Shown here piece after piece: positions 8,907-17,570 of a DNA stretch of 64,000 nucleotides. Every line of letters begins with the position of its first letter. Position 1 is the first letter of the stretch. Both the position numbers and the translations under genes were made by a program. The DNA lies in NCBI RefSeq assembly GCF_013523055.1, contig NZ_JAAMQM010000001.1:62001-126000 (forward strand). The letters run 5' to 3'. This DNA is from Pseudomonas capeferrum (GTDB lineage: Bacteria > Pseudomonadota > Gammaproteobacteria > Pseudomonadales > Pseudomonadaceae). The notes beneath the pieces were generated by a model. It was given only the letters and a program-made list of their open reading frames with translations, had not been told where the DNA came from and searched no databases.

Positions 8907-9392
8907 TCAGCGGGCAGCCTGTGTTTCCGTGCCGCTGCCAAGGGTCTTCTTGTAGCTGGCCTTGAAGATCTCCATCTCCTCGCCCAAGGCCTCGAGTTCA
9001 GCCTTGCCCAACAGCTTGCGCGCCTGCGGGAACATCTCGGACTCCTCTTCCTCGATGTGGTGCTCGAGCAGCTCCTTGACCACCTTCACCCGGCCAGTGA
9101 ATTCCGGTGTCGAGGGATCCGTGGTTTTCAGGTCGGGCAACACCAGGCTGTCGACGGTGCGGTGCTCTTCCTTGGCTTCGTAATACATCACGGCCTGTTC
9201 CTTGCCGCCGGCTTTCTTGAAGGCCGGATAGAGGATTTCTTCCTCCAGTTTGGTGTGCAGCGTCACTTCCATTTCCAGCTTCGCCAACAGCTCGGTGCGT
9301 TTTTTCACCCCGCGCTCTGTGGATTCACTCAGCTGGGTGAGAATGCGCTTGACACGTTCATGGTCGGCTTCGAGCAGTTCGATAGCATTCAT
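8907..9392 (-). CDS. Hemerythrin-like (HHE domain) protein
   Basis: A 161-residue helical protein with hemerythrin HHE metal-ligand motifs: ADHERVKRIL near the N-terminus, VTLHTKLEEEILYP, AKEEHRTVDSLV, and LEHHIEEEESEMFP. This spacing of His and Glu residues would hold a diiron centre, used in this family for oxygen, NO or redox sensing or for iron handling. The start at 9392 follows GGAG at seven bases; the frame continues upstream to 9458 without similarity. It is transcribed away from the exopolysaccharide operon, across a long intergenic region. Confidence 0.87.
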   Translation of the reverse strand: MNAIELLEADHERVKRILTQLSESTERGVKKRTELLAKLEMEVTLHTKLEEEILYPAFKKAGGKEQAVMYYEAKEEHRTVDSLVLPDLKTTDPSTPEFTGRVKVVKELLEHHIEEEESEMFPQARKLLGKAELEALGEEMEIFKASYKKTLGSGTETQAAR

Positions 9393-10046
9393 GATCAACT
9401 CCGCGGGTTCCAAGAGACAGGTTTTATCCACGGCAGATCCTCGCAACAACGATGCCAATTCAGAAATCAGAATTTATTCTTTTAAATCAATCAGTTAAAA
9501 AATATACCGAAATCCTTTTCCGTGCAAAATGCATGACTTTCCTGTCCCAGGCATGCGCTTTGAATGAGTGTAAGAATTGCAACCTTTCCCTATCGTCCCT
9601 CGAGGCGCTTCGATCCTCGGATCACCGATGTAACGCTGCGGTAACAGTGGCGATCACTCCTGTTTTTCTCTCCCTTCACTGATCGAAACCCATCGAATCG
9701 TAGCGCTCTTGTAACAGAAATCTGGGTCAAAAAGTCAAAATAATGGCGATAGCACATAGCCTTATTTTGGCGTTTTCGACTGTTACCCCAAAAAACCCCT
9801 CATCCAGTAATCCTCAGTATTTCCGGTACTTACGACCGTTCATCGGGTCAGTGACAAATGATTAATCGGTAAGTTCCATCGCTAAGTCACGGATTGGAAA
9901 CGAGTTGATAGCAAATGGCCCTGCGATTAGCGCATGTAAATGAAGCGAAACATGCCATTGCTTTGACGCAAAATCGAAAAGCTGAGCTATACCAAAACCA
10001 CAACGCTGTTTCATTCCCCTTACTCATTCATACGAGGCACGCCGAC
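9393..10046. other. 654-base AT-richer intergenic region upstream of the exopolysaccharide operon
   Basis: No convincing gene is present: the plus frames at 9452-9682 and 9915-10046 lack similarity, and the latter is an upstream extension of ugd. The stretch is clearly AT-richer than its neighbours, contains short symmetrical pieces (AGAATTTATTCT at 9469-9480, GTCAGTGAC at 9847-9855) and two GTCAAAA direct repeats near 9727-9740. It is the obvious place for regulation of the 16-kb operon, by AT-binding proteins or FleQ/AmrZ-type regulators for example, but no site is strong enough to name. Confidence 0.5.
9963..9993 (+). promoter_or_regulatory. Possible sigma-70 promoter for the exopolysaccharide operon
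   Basis: TTGACG (9963-9968) and TATACC (9988-9993) are separated by 19 bases, with the start codon of ugd 53 bases downstream of the latter. The -35 hexamer is good; the -10 hexamer matches only four of six positions and the spacer is long, so this is a weak candidate. Confidence 0.25.
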
Positions 10047-11399
10047 ATGGACGTGAGCGTATTCGGAACCGGCTATGTCGGTCTGGTACAAGCAGCAGCC
10101 CTGGCAGACGTTGGTCACCGGGTTTTGTGCGTTGATATCGACGCACACAAGATCAATCAGCTGCGTCAGGGCGTCCCCCCTATCAGCGAGCCTGGCCTGT
10201 CGGTCATGCTGGAAGAAAACATCAAGCAAGGCCGGTTGATGTTCAGCACCCAGGCCAGCGACGCGGTCGCCCATGCCGAGCTGATCTTCATTGCCGTGGG
10301 TACGCCACCGGACGAGGATGGCTCGGCCGACCTCACCCACGTACTCAACGTGACCCGCGAGATCGCCGGGCTGATGGAGGCCGATCGGACCCTGATCTGC
10401 AAGTCCACCGTCCCTGTGGGTACGGCTGACAAGGTGGTGGCATTGGCCCGCGAGGAATTGCAGCGCTTGGGCAAGGGCCACCTGCAGGTCCGGGTGGTCT
10501 CCAACCCGGAATTCCTCAAGGAAGGCAGCGCCCTGGCCGACTGCATGCGCCCGGACCGGATCATCGTCGGCACCCGCGACGACATTGCCCACGACCAGTT
10601 GGCCGAGCTCTACGCGCCGTTCTGCCGCAACCATGAAAAGCTGATGTTCATGGACAACCGCAGTGCCGAGCTGACCAAGTACGCCGCCAACGCCATGCTC
10701 GCCACCCGCATCAGTTTCATGAACGAGCTGGCCAACCTCAGCGAACACCTGGGCGCCGACATCGAAGCCGTGCGCAGGGGCATCGGCTCCGACCCGCGCA
10801 TCGGCTACCACTTCATCTACCCCGGCTGCGGTTTCGGCGGTTCGTGCTTCCCCAAGGACATCAAGGCACTGCTGCACACCGCCGAGCACAGCGGCATGCC
10901 ACTGCGCCTGCTGCAGAGCGTCAGCGACGTCAACGATCGGCAACGGCAGATTCTCTTCGCCAAGGTCAAGCAGCACTTGGGTGACAACCTCGCCGGCAAG
11001 TCCATCGCGATCTGGGGCCTGGCCTTCAAGCCCAACACCGACGACATGCGCGAAGCCCCCAGCCGTTACCTGATGGAAGCGCTGTGGGCAGCGGGCGCCA
11101 CCGTTCGCGCCTACGACCCCGAAGCCATGGACGAGTGCCGGCGCATCTACGGCTACCGCAACGACCTGCAGCTGTGCGCCACCCGCGACGACACCTTGCA
11201 GGACGCAGACGTTCTGGTGATCTGCACCGAGTGGAAGAACTTCCGGGTCGTCGACTTCAGCCTGCTGGCGGAAAAGCTGCGCTCGCGCCTGATCGTCGAC
11301 GGACGCAACCTGTACAGCCCCGAGCAAGTGGCCGCCCATGGCTTGAGCTACGCGGGCATCGGTCTGCGCCAGGTCGCGCCACAGGTGGACGCACAATGA
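10047..11399 (+). CDS. ugd: UDP-glucose 6-dehydrogenase
   Basis: A 450-residue UDP-glucose/GDP-mannose dehydrogenase. The N-terminal Rossmann motif is MDVSVFGTGYVGLVQAAAL, and the catalytic cysteine lies in GCGFGGSCFPKD (about residue 266-277). The central helix and C-terminal UDP-binding domain (WGLAFKPNTDDMREAPS) are intact. It oxidises UDP-glucose to UDP-glucuronate using two NAD+. As first gene of the operon, and followed by an epimerase, it implies a uronic acid in the polymer. The start at 10047 follows a GAGG site; the stop overlaps the next start by ATGA. Confidence 0.94.
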   Translation: MDVSVFGTGYVGLVQAAALADVGHRVLCVDIDAHKINQLRQGVPPISEPGLSVMLEENIKQGRLMFSTQASDAVAHAELIFIAVGTPPDEDGSADLTHVLNVTREIAGLMEADRTLICKSTVPVGTADKVVALAREELQRLGKGHLQVRVVSNPEFLKEGSALADCMRPDRIIVGTRDDIAHDQLAELYAPFCRNHEKLMFMDNRSAELTKYAANAMLATRISFMNELANLSEHLGADIEAVRRGIGSDPRIGYHFIYPGCGFGGSCFPKDIKALLHTAEHSGMPLRLLQSVSDVNDRQRQILFAKVKQHLGDNLAGKSIAIWGLAFKPNTDDMREAPSRYLMEALWAAGATVRAYDPEAMDECRRIYGYRNDLQLCATRDDTLQDADVLVICTEWKNFRVVDFSLLAEKLRSRLIVDGRNLYSPEQVAAHGLSYAGIGLRQVAPQVDAQ

Positions 11400-12460
11400 A
11401 AGTGCTGGTAACCGGTGCAGCCGGCTTCATCGGAGCCCACACCAGCCTGCGACTGTTGCGTGATGGCCACCAGGTGATCGGGCTGGACAACTTCAACGAT
11501 TACTACGACCCAAGCCTCAAGCACGCGCGGGTACGTTGGGTCGAGGAGCAGGTCGGGCCTTTCGCCATGCATCAACTGGACCTGGCCGATCGCGATGGCG
11601 TGGCACGCCTGTTCGCCATCGAGCGGCCGGATGTCGTGGTGCACCTGGCGGCCCAGGCGGGCGTTCGCTACTCGCTGCAGAATCCGTTGGCCTACGTCGA
11701 CAGCAACCTGAGCGGGTTCCTCAACATCCTCGAAGGTTGCCGTCGGCATCCGGTGCAACACCTGCTGTACGCCTCGTCCAGCTCGGTCTACGGCGCCAAC
11801 CAGCGTACACCCTACCGGGTCCAGGACGGGGTCGACCATCCACTCTCGTTGTACGCCGCCACCAAGAAAGCCAACGAAGCGATGGCCCACAGCTACAGCC
11901 ACCTGTTCGGTATTCCCTGCAGCGGGTTGCGCTTCTTCACTGTCTACGGCCCTTGGGGCCGTCCGGACATGTCACCGATCCAGTTCGCCCAGGCGATCAG
12001 CGAAGGGCGGCCGATCCAGCTCTACAACCATGGCCGTCACCAGCGCGATTTCACCTATATCGATGACATCGTCGAGAGCCTGGTCCGGCTGATCCCCTTG
12101 CCGCCCAGGCCCAACCCCGACTGGAATCCGGAACAGCCGGACCCAGCCAGCAGTCGGGCGCCATGGCGTCTGTTCAACATCGGCGGCCAGCGTCCCGAAG
12201 AGCTCATGGACTACCTGGCACTGCTGGAGAAGCACCTGCAGCGCGATGCCAAGATCGAGCTGCTGCCACTGCAGCCAGGCGATGTCCTGGCGACCTGCGC
12301 GGATGCCAGCGCATTGGAGCAGGTCACCGGCTTCACCCCGCGTATTTCCCTGGATGAAGGACTGGCGCGCTTTGTCGCCTGGTTCCAACGGTACTACTCG
12401 AACACCGTCTCGCACATCGGCCACGACAACGCGCTGACGGATCAACGGAGGGCGTTATGA
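11396..12460 (+). CDS. NAD-dependent epimerase (UDP-glucuronate 4-epimerase-like)
   Basis: A 354-residue extended short-chain dehydrogenase with cofactor motif VTGAAGFIGAH at the N-terminus, catalytic YxxxK in SLYAATKKANE and the serine triplet region LLYASSSSVYG. The sequence LDNFNDYYDPSLKHARV and FFTVYGPWGRPDMSP are typical of UDP-glucuronate 4-epimerases, which make UDP-galacturonate. That fits its position directly after ugd, with which it overlaps by four bases. UDP-galactose 4-epimerase activity is the alternative. The ORF continues upstream to 11084 only as overlap with ugd. Confidence 0.88.
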   Translation: MKVLVTGAAGFIGAHTSLRLLRDGHQVIGLDNFNDYYDPSLKHARVRWVEEQVGPFAMHQLDLADRDGVARLFAIERPDVVVHLAAQAGVRYSLQNPLAYVDSNLSGFLNILEGCRRHPVQHLLYASSSSVYGANQRTPYRVQDGVDHPLSLYAATKKANEAMAHSYSHLFGIPCSGLRFFTVYGPWGRPDMSPIQFAQAISEGRPIQLYNHGRHQRDFTYIDDIVESLVRLIPLPPRPNPDWNPEQPDPASSRAPWRLFNIGGQRPEELMDYLALLEKHLQRDAKIELLPLQPGDVLATCADASALEQVTGFTPRISLDEGLARFVAWFQRYYSNTVSHIGHDNALTDQRRAL

Positions 12461-13203
12461 CAGGACAACCCAGAAGCGCACAGATGCAGGCGCTGTACCA
12501 GGACAAGCGGATGGACCCGGCGCACCGGCAACGAATGGATGCCGCCATCCACTTGCAAGGACGCGGCTGGATCACCGGTCGCGTCGGCGGACGACCCTGG
12601 ACCCTGTCGCGAACCAACCGTGTGCTGTCGTGCATGGCGGCGCTGGGGTTGCTGACCGTGCTGTCGCCCGCCTTCCTGCTGGTCGCGGTCCTGGTCAAGC
12701 GCAGCAGTCCGGGACCGGTGTTCTTCATCCAGAAGCGCACCGGCTACCGCGGCCGCGCCTTCGGCATGTTCAAGTTCCGCACCATGGTCGCCAACGCCGA
12801 GGCATTGAAGGATTCGGTGCGTCACCTGAACAAGCACGGCGCCGACGCCATCGACTTCAAGATCGACAAGGACCCACGGGTCACCTCGATCGGCGCCTTC
12901 CTGCGCCGCAGCAGCCTTGATGAGCTGCCCAACCTGATCAACGTAGTGGCCGGCGACATGCGCCTGGTAGGGCCACGCCCCACTTCCTTCAATGCCTATC
13001 GGTACAAGGACAACCACTTGGGACGCCTGAGTATCTATCCCGGCATGACCGGCCTCTGGCAGATCTCCGGGCGCAGCGACATCGACTTCGACCAGCGCGT
13101 CGAGCTCGACCTCAGTTACATCAACGAACAGAGCTTGATGCTGGACCTGAAGATCCTTCTCAAGACTCCTTTCAAAGTCTTCAACGGCCACGGAGCAAGT
13201 TGA
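12457..13203 (+). CDS. Initiating sugar transferase (polyprenyl-phosphate phosphoglycosyltransferase)
   Basis: A 248-residue monotopic phosphoglycosyltransferase of the bacterial sugar transferase family. It has an N-terminal polar stretch of about 50 residues, one hydrophobic segment ([20 protein letters not shown]), then the catalytic domain with [28 protein letters not shown] and [13 protein letters not shown]. The enzyme moves a sugar phosphate from a UDP-sugar to undecaprenyl phosphate, starting the repeat unit. It lacks the multi-TM N-terminal domain of WcaJ/WbaP. It overlaps the epimerase by ATGA. Confidence 0.9.
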   Translation: MTGQPRSAQMQALYQDKRMDPAHRQRMDAAIHLQGRGWITGRVGGRPWTLSRTNRVLSCMAALGLLTVLSPAFLLVAVLVKRSSPGPVFFIQKRTGYRGRAFGMFKFRTMVANAEALKDSVRHLNKHGADAIDFKIDKDPRVTSIGAFLRRSSLDELPNLINVVAGDMRLVGPRPTSFNAYRYKDNHLGRLSIYPGMTGLWQISGRSDIDFDQRVELDLSYINEQSLMLDLKILLKTPFKVFNGHGAS

Positions 13204-13204
13204 G

Positions 13205-13852
13205 ATGGACGGTTCTACTTCAAGAAGCCTGAGTATCGCCAACCCGAGCGAAACCAACCTGACCACCACCGTGCTTGACCTCGACCAGCGCACCTTGCTG
13301 CTGACCGCGGCCAATTCCGGAAGCGGTACAAGCACCAGCGCCCTGGCCTTCGCCAGCCAGTTGTCATTGATGAGCACGGGCCCCGTGCTATTGGTCGACA
13401 GCAGCCCGAGCAACGGCAACCTGAGCCAGATGCTGGGGCTGGGCAAGCTGCGTGGTTTCAATGACCTGATGTTCAACCATGACACCCCGCCCCTGGCGCA
13501 GGACTGCATCGTGCGACTGTCGGACCAGCCGTTCGACGTGCTCCCCGGCGGAACCTGGAAACGCGGCCGCGAACGCCTGGATCCGGAACGCCTGCGCGTG
13601 TTGCTGCGCCAGCTGGGCGACCAGTACCGCTTCGTGGTGATCGATGGCGAGGCCGTCTATGCCAGCGCCGACAGCCTGGTCATCGGCAACCTGGTGGACG
13701 GCGTGATCCTGGTGGTCAGCGCCGAGCAGACCCGTTGGGAAGTGGCGCAGGCGGCGAGCCAGCGGCTGACCCAGGCAGGCGGTCGACTGATCGGCAGCGT
13801 GTTCAACCGGCGCAAGTACTACATGCCCAAGTGGCTGTACAACAACCTCTGA
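13205..13852 (+). CDS. CpsD/Wzc-kinase-like ATPase with degenerate Walker motifs
   Basis: A 215-residue protein with the fold pattern of bacterial tyrosine kinase domains (CpsD/CapB, C-terminal Wzc): LLLTAANSGSGTSTSALAFA, VLLVDSSPSNGNLSQ, FVVIDGEAV and VIGNLVDGVILVVSA. However the Walker A loop reads GSGTST, lacking the invariant Lys of GxGKS/T, and Walker A' has lost its second Asp and Arg. The C-terminus has three tyrosines (KYYMPKWLYNNL). It probably partners the Wzz/GumC-like protein two genes downstream but may not phosphorylate. The start lies one base after the preceding stop. Confidence 0.8.
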   Translation: MDGSTSRSLSIANPSETNLTTTVLDLDQRTLLLTAANSGSGTSTSALAFASQLSLMSTGPVLLVDSSPSNGNLSQMLGLGKLRGFNDLMFNHDTPPLAQDCIVRLSDQPFDVLPGGTWKRGRERLDPERLRVLLRQLGDQYRFVVIDGEAVYASADSLVIGNLVDGVILVVSAEQTRWEVAQAASQRLTQAGGRLIGSVFNRRKYYMPKWLYNNL

Positions 13853-13873
13853 GGCCTGCACAGGATTCCCACC

Positions 13874-14893
13874 ATGAAATATCCAACGATTGTCCTGTGC
13901 CTGCTGGCCCTGACCGGCTGCGCCAGCCAGGAAAGCCGCGAGACGCCGATCCAGATTCTCACGGCGGCACCCGCCGACTCCCAGGCCACCGAGATCGCTC
14001 GCAGCGAGCAGGTTCTGCGCCCGCAAGACGTGCTCGAAGTGATCTTCCATGTCAGCACCAACTCCACTGGGGCCTACCGCATCCAGTCGGGCGACACCGT
14101 CGACCTCAGCTTCATGTCCGCCAGCGGGCTCAACGGTAGCCAACTGGTGCAACCGGACGGCAGCGTCACCCTGCCAAGCACCAATGCCAGCGTCAACGTC
14201 GTCGGCATGACCCCAAGCGAAGCGGAATCGGTCATCCAGGCTGCCTACCGCAACAAGCGGGTGTTCCAGAACAACCGCGATCAGGTCACGGTGCGTGTGC
14301 TTTCGGCCATGTCCAACGAGGTCAACCTGAGAAATACCCTGACCCACCCCGGCACCGGCATGAGCCGCGACATCATCGTCGGCAACGACGGGCGCGCGAC
14401 CTTCCCCGAAATCGGCTCCGTGCCGCTGCAAGGCATGACCGTCAACCAGCTGCGCGACTACCTCAACGAGCGCTACGCCAACCTGCCCGGCCGGATGACC
14501 GTGGACGTCCTGCTCAAGGCCACCGCGGCCAACGAGATCTACGTCCTGGGCGAAGTCGCGCAACCCGGCTCCTTCCCGATCCGCCGTCCGGTCTCGGTGC
14601 TCGAGGCGCTGACCCTGGCGCGCGGCCCGACCCTGAAGGCCAAGCTCGGCTCGGTGGTGATCATGCGGCGCAATGGCAACAACGTGCAGGCCATCAACTA
14701 CGACGTCGACAAGGCCTTGTCCGGTGACAGCCAGAGCATCGCCTACCTGCAGCCCGAGGACATGCTCTTCGTGCCCAAGACCAAGCTGGCCAGCGCGGGC
14801 GAACTGGCACGTCAACTGGCGGATGCGGTGCTGTTCCAAGGCTTCGGCATGAGCTTCAGCTACCGCGTCGACAACAAAGACTCAAACAATTGA
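13874..14893 (+). CDS. Wza-like outer-membrane polysaccharide export lipoprotein
   Basis: A 339-residue export protein. The signal peptide MKYPTIVLCLLALTGCAS carries a lipobox LTGC, predicting an outer-membrane lipoprotein. A polysaccharide export (PES) domain covers about residues 55-130 (YRIQSGDTVDLSF, LVQPDGSVTLPS), followed by SLBB-type segments (IIVGNDGRATFPEIG and EIYVLGEVAQPGSFPI). The protein would form the outer-membrane exit channel for the polymer. It sits between the CpsD-like and the GumC-like gene, the usual grouping for the export machinery. Confidence 0.92.
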   Translation: MKYPTIVLCLLALTGCASQESRETPIQILTAAPADSQATEIARSEQVLRPQDVLEVIFHVSTNSTGAYRIQSGDTVDLSFMSASGLNGSQLVQPDGSVTLPSTNASVNVVGMTPSEAESVIQAAYRNKRVFQNNRDQVTVRVLSAMSNEVNLRNTLTHPGTGMSRDIIVGNDGRATFPEIGSVPLQGMTVNQLRDYLNERYANLPGRMTVDVLLKATAANEIYVLGEVAQPGSFPIRRPVSVLEALTLARGPTLKAKLGSVVIMRRNGNNVQAINYDVDKALSGDSQSIAYLQPEDMLFVPKTKLASAGELARQLADAVLFQGFGMSFSYRVDNKDSNN

Positions 14894-14907
14894 TCGGGGA
14901 AAGATCC

Positions 14908-16482
14908 ATGACCACGCTACCCAAAGAGAACTACGTACATGAGTTCTTCCGGATCTTCTTCGCCAACAGTCAACTGGTCAAACGGGTGTTCCTGGTCTTC
15001 GCCGTGATCGCCCTGACGCTGCCGTTCGTGCTCAAGCAGAGCTTCGATATCACCGCAGAAGTCATCGTCCAGTCGAAGAAGCTCTCGCAGAGCGATACCA
15101 GCTCCGCCCTGTCCCAGGAAGCCGACCAGTTCATCCCGCCGACGCTGGCGGACATGGAGACGGAAAGCAACATCCTGCGTTCGCCGACGCTGATTCGCGA
15201 GACCATCAATCAGCTGCGCCAGGAAGGCCACTACGCCGTGGAGCCCAGCCTGCTGCAGCGCGTCGTGACCATTCCGCTGAACGAGTACGTGATCACGCCG
15301 ATCAAGAACCTCTTCGCCGACGAAGACGCGACCGTACGCGATGGCGAGCTCGACGGCCTTACCGATGAAGCGATCAAGAACCTGACGGTCGAAACCCTGC
15401 CGGGCTCGAACGTGATTTCGGTGAACTATGCGGCCGAAGACGGCAAGCTGGGCACCCTCTTCGTCACCAAGCTGCTGGACAACTTCCTGAAGAACCGTCA
15501 GGACCTGCAGTCCAACGAACTGCCGGAAAGCTTCTACCAGCAGAAGAAGATGCACTACCAGACCCGCATCGGCGACCTGGAAGGCCAGCGTCTGAACCTG
15601 CTTGAAGCCATCAGCTCGTCGGATCCACGCGAGGAAATGACCTTCGGCCTGAACGCCATCAACACCGAAGAGCAGGCACTGAACCAGTCCCGCGATCGCC
15701 TGCTGCAGAACCAGCAATGGCTGACCTACCTCAAGAGCAGCATGGCCGCGGCCGGCAAGTCGCGGATGAACGACTACAGCTTCCCCTACACCTTCACCAC
15801 GACGGTCGATGGGATTGCCCTGGAAGATCGCGAGATCAAGCAACTGGGCGAGATGCTGACCAGCCAGGTAGCCCGTTACAACGCCGATCTGGCGGTGTTC
15901 CTGCCGGGCGCCGAAAACATGCTGCTGTTGCGCGAGCAGATCGGCGCCACCCGTGGCCAGTTCCTCAAGGTGGTGCAGAACCGTATCCGCGAGCGCGAAC
16001 AAGACCTGGCCGTGACCCAGCAGATCATCGACCAGAAGACCCAGCGCATCGCCGACTACAAGGGGCGCATCCACCAGCTGCGCGAAACCCAGAGCAAGAC
16101 CCGCCAACTGGACACCGAGATCGAAGCGCTGCACAAGGCCTTCTCCACCTACGCCCAGCGTTACGAAGAAAGCCGTGGCCAGGGTCTGCTCGATGGCAGC
16201 CAGTCGAACGCCCGCGTCCTCAGCGCGCCGTACGAACCTGCCGCCGCCAGTTTCCCCAAGCCGGGCCTGATCATCCCCTTCGGCTTGCTCACCGGCTTGC
16301 TGCTGGCGATTGCCGTGGTCTACGTTAAAGAGTTCTTCGACCATCGCTTCAAGCACCCTGCCCAGATCAGCCGCGAGCTGAACCTGCCTGTGCTGCTGGT
16401 GATCAACGAACAGGTCGCAGTCCTGCCCAACCCGCACAAGTCCTGGTCGCTGCCACGGCTGGTGCACTGGGTGCGAAATTGA
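14908..16482 (+). CDS. Wzz/GumC-like polysaccharide co-polymerase (no kinase domain)
   Basis: A 524-residue inner-membrane protein with a TM segment near residues 28-46 (VFLVFAVIALTLPFVL), a long periplasmic coiled-coil region (about 190-430, with repeated QQ/E/R heptads), a proline-rich stretch (FPKPGLIIPFG) and a second TM near 455 (LLTGLLLAIAVVYV). This is the Wzz/GumC architecture that controls chain length and links the inner membrane to Wza. The C-terminus ends shortly after TM2, so the kinase domain is absent; the CpsD-like protein would be its split partner. GGGGA precedes the start at 14908. Confidence 0.9.
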   Translation: MTTLPKENYVHEFFRIFFANSQLVKRVFLVFAVIALTLPFVLKQSFDITAEVIVQSKKLSQSDTSSALSQEADQFIPPTLADMETESNILRSPTLIRETINQLRQEGHYAVEPSLLQRVVTIPLNEYVITPIKNLFADEDATVRDGELDGLTDEAIKNLTVETLPGSNVISVNYAAEDGKLGTLFVTKLLDNFLKNRQDLQSNELPESFYQQKKMHYQTRIGDLEGQRLNLLEAISSSDPREEMTFGLNAINTEEQALNQSRDRLLQNQQWLTYLKSSMAAAGKSRMNDYSFPYTFTTTVDGIALEDREIKQLGEMLTSQVARYNADLAVFLPGAENMLLLREQIGATRGQFLKVVQNRIREREQDLAVTQQIIDQKTQRIADYKGRIHQLRETQSKTRQLDTEIEALHKAFSTYAQRYEESRGQGLLDGSQSNARVLSAPYEPAAASFPKPGLIIPFGLLTGLLLAIAVVYVKEFFDHRFKHPAQISRELNLPVLLVINEQVAVLPNPHKSWSLPRLVHWVRN

Positions 16483-17570
16483 ACGCTGCAATCCACACCG
16501 GCGCGCCGCGGATCCTGCACCTGCTAAACAGCGGCGGGTTCTACGGTGCCGAGCGCATGCTCCTGGACCATTGCCAGGCAACGCCTGGGCGCCATCGGGT
16601 GCTGTTTCTCGATGCGCCCGAGGACTTGCTGGCGCGCTTTCGCGAGGCCGGTGTGGAGTGCCAGAGGTGCCAGGGACTAGGTGCGCTGCTCAAGGCGCTG
16701 CGCGATGAGCGCGGCAATCGGGCGCTGGTCAACAGTCACAATTTCAAAGGGCTGCTGTTCGGTTGGGTAGGCGCCTCGCTCTTGCGCCTGCCGATGGTGA
16801 TCACTCAGCACGGCTTCACACCGCGCAGCCGCAAGCAACGCTTCTATACCTGGCTGAGCCTGCAGCTGTGCCGTACTCCGACAGTGGGCCGGGTGGTCTG
16901 CGTAGCCGAGAGCATCGCGCGCATCCACCGCGATGCGGGGGTTGCCTCGACCAAGCTGCAAGTGATCCCCAATGGCCTCCCGCAAGCGTCGGCCCTGCCG
17001 ACACGCGGCCATGGCTATGGCCAGTGGCTGGCAGGTTACGTGGGACGATTGAGCAGCGAGAAAGGCCCCGACCTGTTCCTCGACACGCTGATCCCACTGT
17101 GCCAGCGCCACCCCAAGGTGCATGCGGTGATGCTCGGCGAAGGACCGGAACGCGCGGTCTTGCAGGCGCGCATCGATGCCGCCGGGCTGACCGCGCGCAT
17201 CACCCTGCCGGGGTTCCAGCGTGACATGCGTAGCTGGATGGCGCGCCTGGATGCCCTGGTGATCAGCTCGCGCACCGAAGGTACGCCGATGATCCTGCTC
17301 GAAGCCATGCAGGACGGCGTGCCGGTCGTGGCCTTCGGCGTGGGCGGCATTCCCGACGTCATCGAGCACGGCCGCAGTGGGCTGCTCGCCAAACCTCTGG
17401 CGGTCGACGAGCTGGGCCTGCACCTGCAGGCCTTGCTGGAAGATCCGGCGCAGGCCGCCGAGCTGGTCGCCCGCGCCAGCCAGACCCAACGCGAACGCTA
17501 CCACCTGCCGACCCTGGCGCAGCATTGGGCCCAGGTCTACCGGGGCACGGCAAAGGAGGCTATTGCATGA
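16479..17570 (+). CDS. Glycosyltransferase family 4
   Basis: A 363-residue GT-B fold enzyme. The N-terminal domain begins PRILHLLNSGGFYGAERML, typical of GT4 enzymes, and the C-terminal donor domain contains YVGRLSSEKGPDLFLD, VMLGEGPER and the EGTPMILLEAMQDGVPVVAFGVGGIPDVI region with the E-x7-E motif. It adds one sugar of the repeat unit at the cytoplasmic face. The start appears to be a TTG that overlaps the preceding stop (TTGA); no ATG fits the conserved N-terminus, so translational coupling is likely. Confidence 0.9.
   Translation: MNAAIHTGAPRILHLLNSGGFYGAERMLLDHCQATPGRHRVLFLDAPEDLLARFREAGVECQRCQGLGALLKALRDERGNRALVNSHNFKGLLFGWVGASLLRLPMVITQHGFTPRSRKQRFYTWLSLQLCRTPTVGRVVCVAESIARIHRDAGVASTKLQVIPNGLPQASALPTRGHGYGQWLAGYVGRLSSEKGPDLFLDTLIPLCQRHPKVHAVMLGEGPERAVLQARIDAAGLTARITLPGFQRDMRSWMARLDALVISSRTEGTPMILLEAMQDGVPVVAFGVGGIPDVIEHGRSGLLAKPLAVDELGLHLQALLEDPAQAAELVARASQTQRERYHLPTLAQHWAQVYRGTAKEAIA

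Noticed and set aside
9452..9682. A 76-codon plus-strand frame in the gap before the polysaccharide operon
   Set aside because: No ribosome-binding site or family resemblance; the AT-rich composition creates frames by chance.
14917..16581. A 554-codon minus-strand frame
   Set aside because: Antisense shadow of the GumC-like gene and the start of the GT4 gene; no protein-family features.
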